Of a stretch of 5,804 nucleotides of DNA, positions 5,667-5,804 are shown one piece after another. The translations under genes were made by a program, and so were the position numbers. This stretch comes from Actinomycetes bacterium (GTDB taxonomy: Bacteria; Actinomycetota; Acidimicrobiia; Acidimicrobiales; Palsa-688). Location: positions 1 to 5,804 of the forward strand of contig JAKAXG010000317.1 in assembly GCA_021827225.1 (NCBI GenBank), given 5' to 3'. Within the stretch, counting starts at the first letter, position 1. Each line of letters begins with the position of its first letter. The notes below the pieces were generated by a model. It was not told the origin of the DNA, ran no database searches, and was given only the letters and a program-made list of their open reading frames with translations.

Positions 5667-5672
5667 TAGACT
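5667..5672 (+). promoter_or_regulatory. -10 element of a leaderless promoter for the MBL-fold gene
   Basis: TAGACT fits TANNNT and ends eight bases before the ATG at 5681, with no Shine-Dalgarno sequence between. Transcription would start at or beside the A of the start codon, the usual geometry of leaderless mRNAs in actinobacteria. The best -35 candidate, TTCCGC at 5645-5650, is weak. Confidence 0.55.
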
Positions 5673-5680
5673 TGTCACCG

Positions 5681-5804
5681 ATGCCTGAAGGGGACCGCCT
5701 GTACTTCCGCCAGCTGCTGTCCGGACGGGACTTCGCCGCCGGGGACGCCCTGGCCGTGCAGATGGTCAACTTCTCCTACCTCATCGGCGACCGCCAGACC
5801 GGCC
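5681..5804 (+). CDS. MBL-fold metallo-hydrolase (glyoxalase II-like), 3' end cut by the window edge
   Basis: The 41 visible codons begin MPEGDRLYFRQLLSGRDFAA and continue to QMVNFSYLIGDRQTG. LYFRQLL-GRDFA followed by QMVNF-YLIGDR-TG is how a group of actinobacterial MBL-fold hydrolases begins, just before the first strand of the metallo-beta-lactamase fold. The metal-binding HxHxDH motif lies beyond the window and cannot be checked. The ATG is supported by the leaderless promoter spacing and by family-like sequence from the first residues. The gene is divergent from pirin with 94 bases between the two starts. Family is likely from recalled resemblance; the hydrolysed substrate cannot be stated. 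Confidence 0.75.
   Translation, partial: MPEGDRLYFRQLLSGRDFAAGDALAVQMVNFSYLIGDRQTG

Noticed and set aside
3739..5688. Very long plus-strand open frame (about 650 codons) antisense to the pirin and regulator genes.
   Set aside because: Its translation is rich in Gly, Arg, His and Gln with no domain motif, as expected for the shadow of GC-rich genes on the other strand. The minus-strand frames have clear family motifs.

Overview
The window is very GC-rich and gene-dense, with strong G/C preference at third codon positions. GTG starts, 4-base GTGA gene overlaps and an apparent leaderless promoter suggest a high-GC actinobacterium. The gene set (HpnCDE, a fused MerR-TetR regulator, pirin and a glyoxalase II-like hydrolase) fits Actinomycetota, possibly Acidimicrobiia, but the lineage is inferred from style and not proven.

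Positions 1-3735, minus strand, are the 5' part of a hopanoid (squalene-hopene) biosynthesis operon. In transcription order it holds hpnC, hpnD, hpnE and a trans-polyprenyl diphosphate synthase cut by the left edge. This matches the Streptomyces hopA-hopB-hopC-hopD order, so a squalene-hopene cyclase gene would be expected beyond position 1. The genes are packed tightly: 4 bases separate hpnC and hpnD, and GTGA overlaps join hpnD/hpnE and hpnE/prenyl synthase. The prenyl synthase would supply C15 diphosphate, HpnD would condense two molecules to presqualene diphosphate, HpnC would convert this to hydroxysqualene, and HpnE would reduce it to squalene.

Positions 3736-3801 form a 66-base non-coding gap upstream of hpnC. 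It contains a candidate promoter whose 18-base spacer coincides with a 6-8-6 inverted repeat, plus a cluster of GGTCA/GTGACC elements. Just upstream, on the same strand, is a 253-residue regulator (3802-4563). It joins a MerR-type winged helix-turn-helix to a complete TetR-type protein, and is the most unusual protein here.

Positions 4609-5586, minus strand, encode a pirin-family cupin with all expected metal ligands. All six minus-strand genes are co-directional with short gaps, so pirin, regulator and hopanoid genes may be partly co-transcribed. Positions 5587-5680 are a divergent intergenic region with a pirin promoter and Shine-Dalgarno sequence, a 5-2-5 palindrome, and a leaderless-type promoter for a plus-strand MBL-fold hydrolase that runs off the right edge. 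I saw no tRNA, rRNA, CRISPR array or insertion sequence. The most promising lead is the two-headed regulator next to an operon promoter carrying two different kinds of palindrome.
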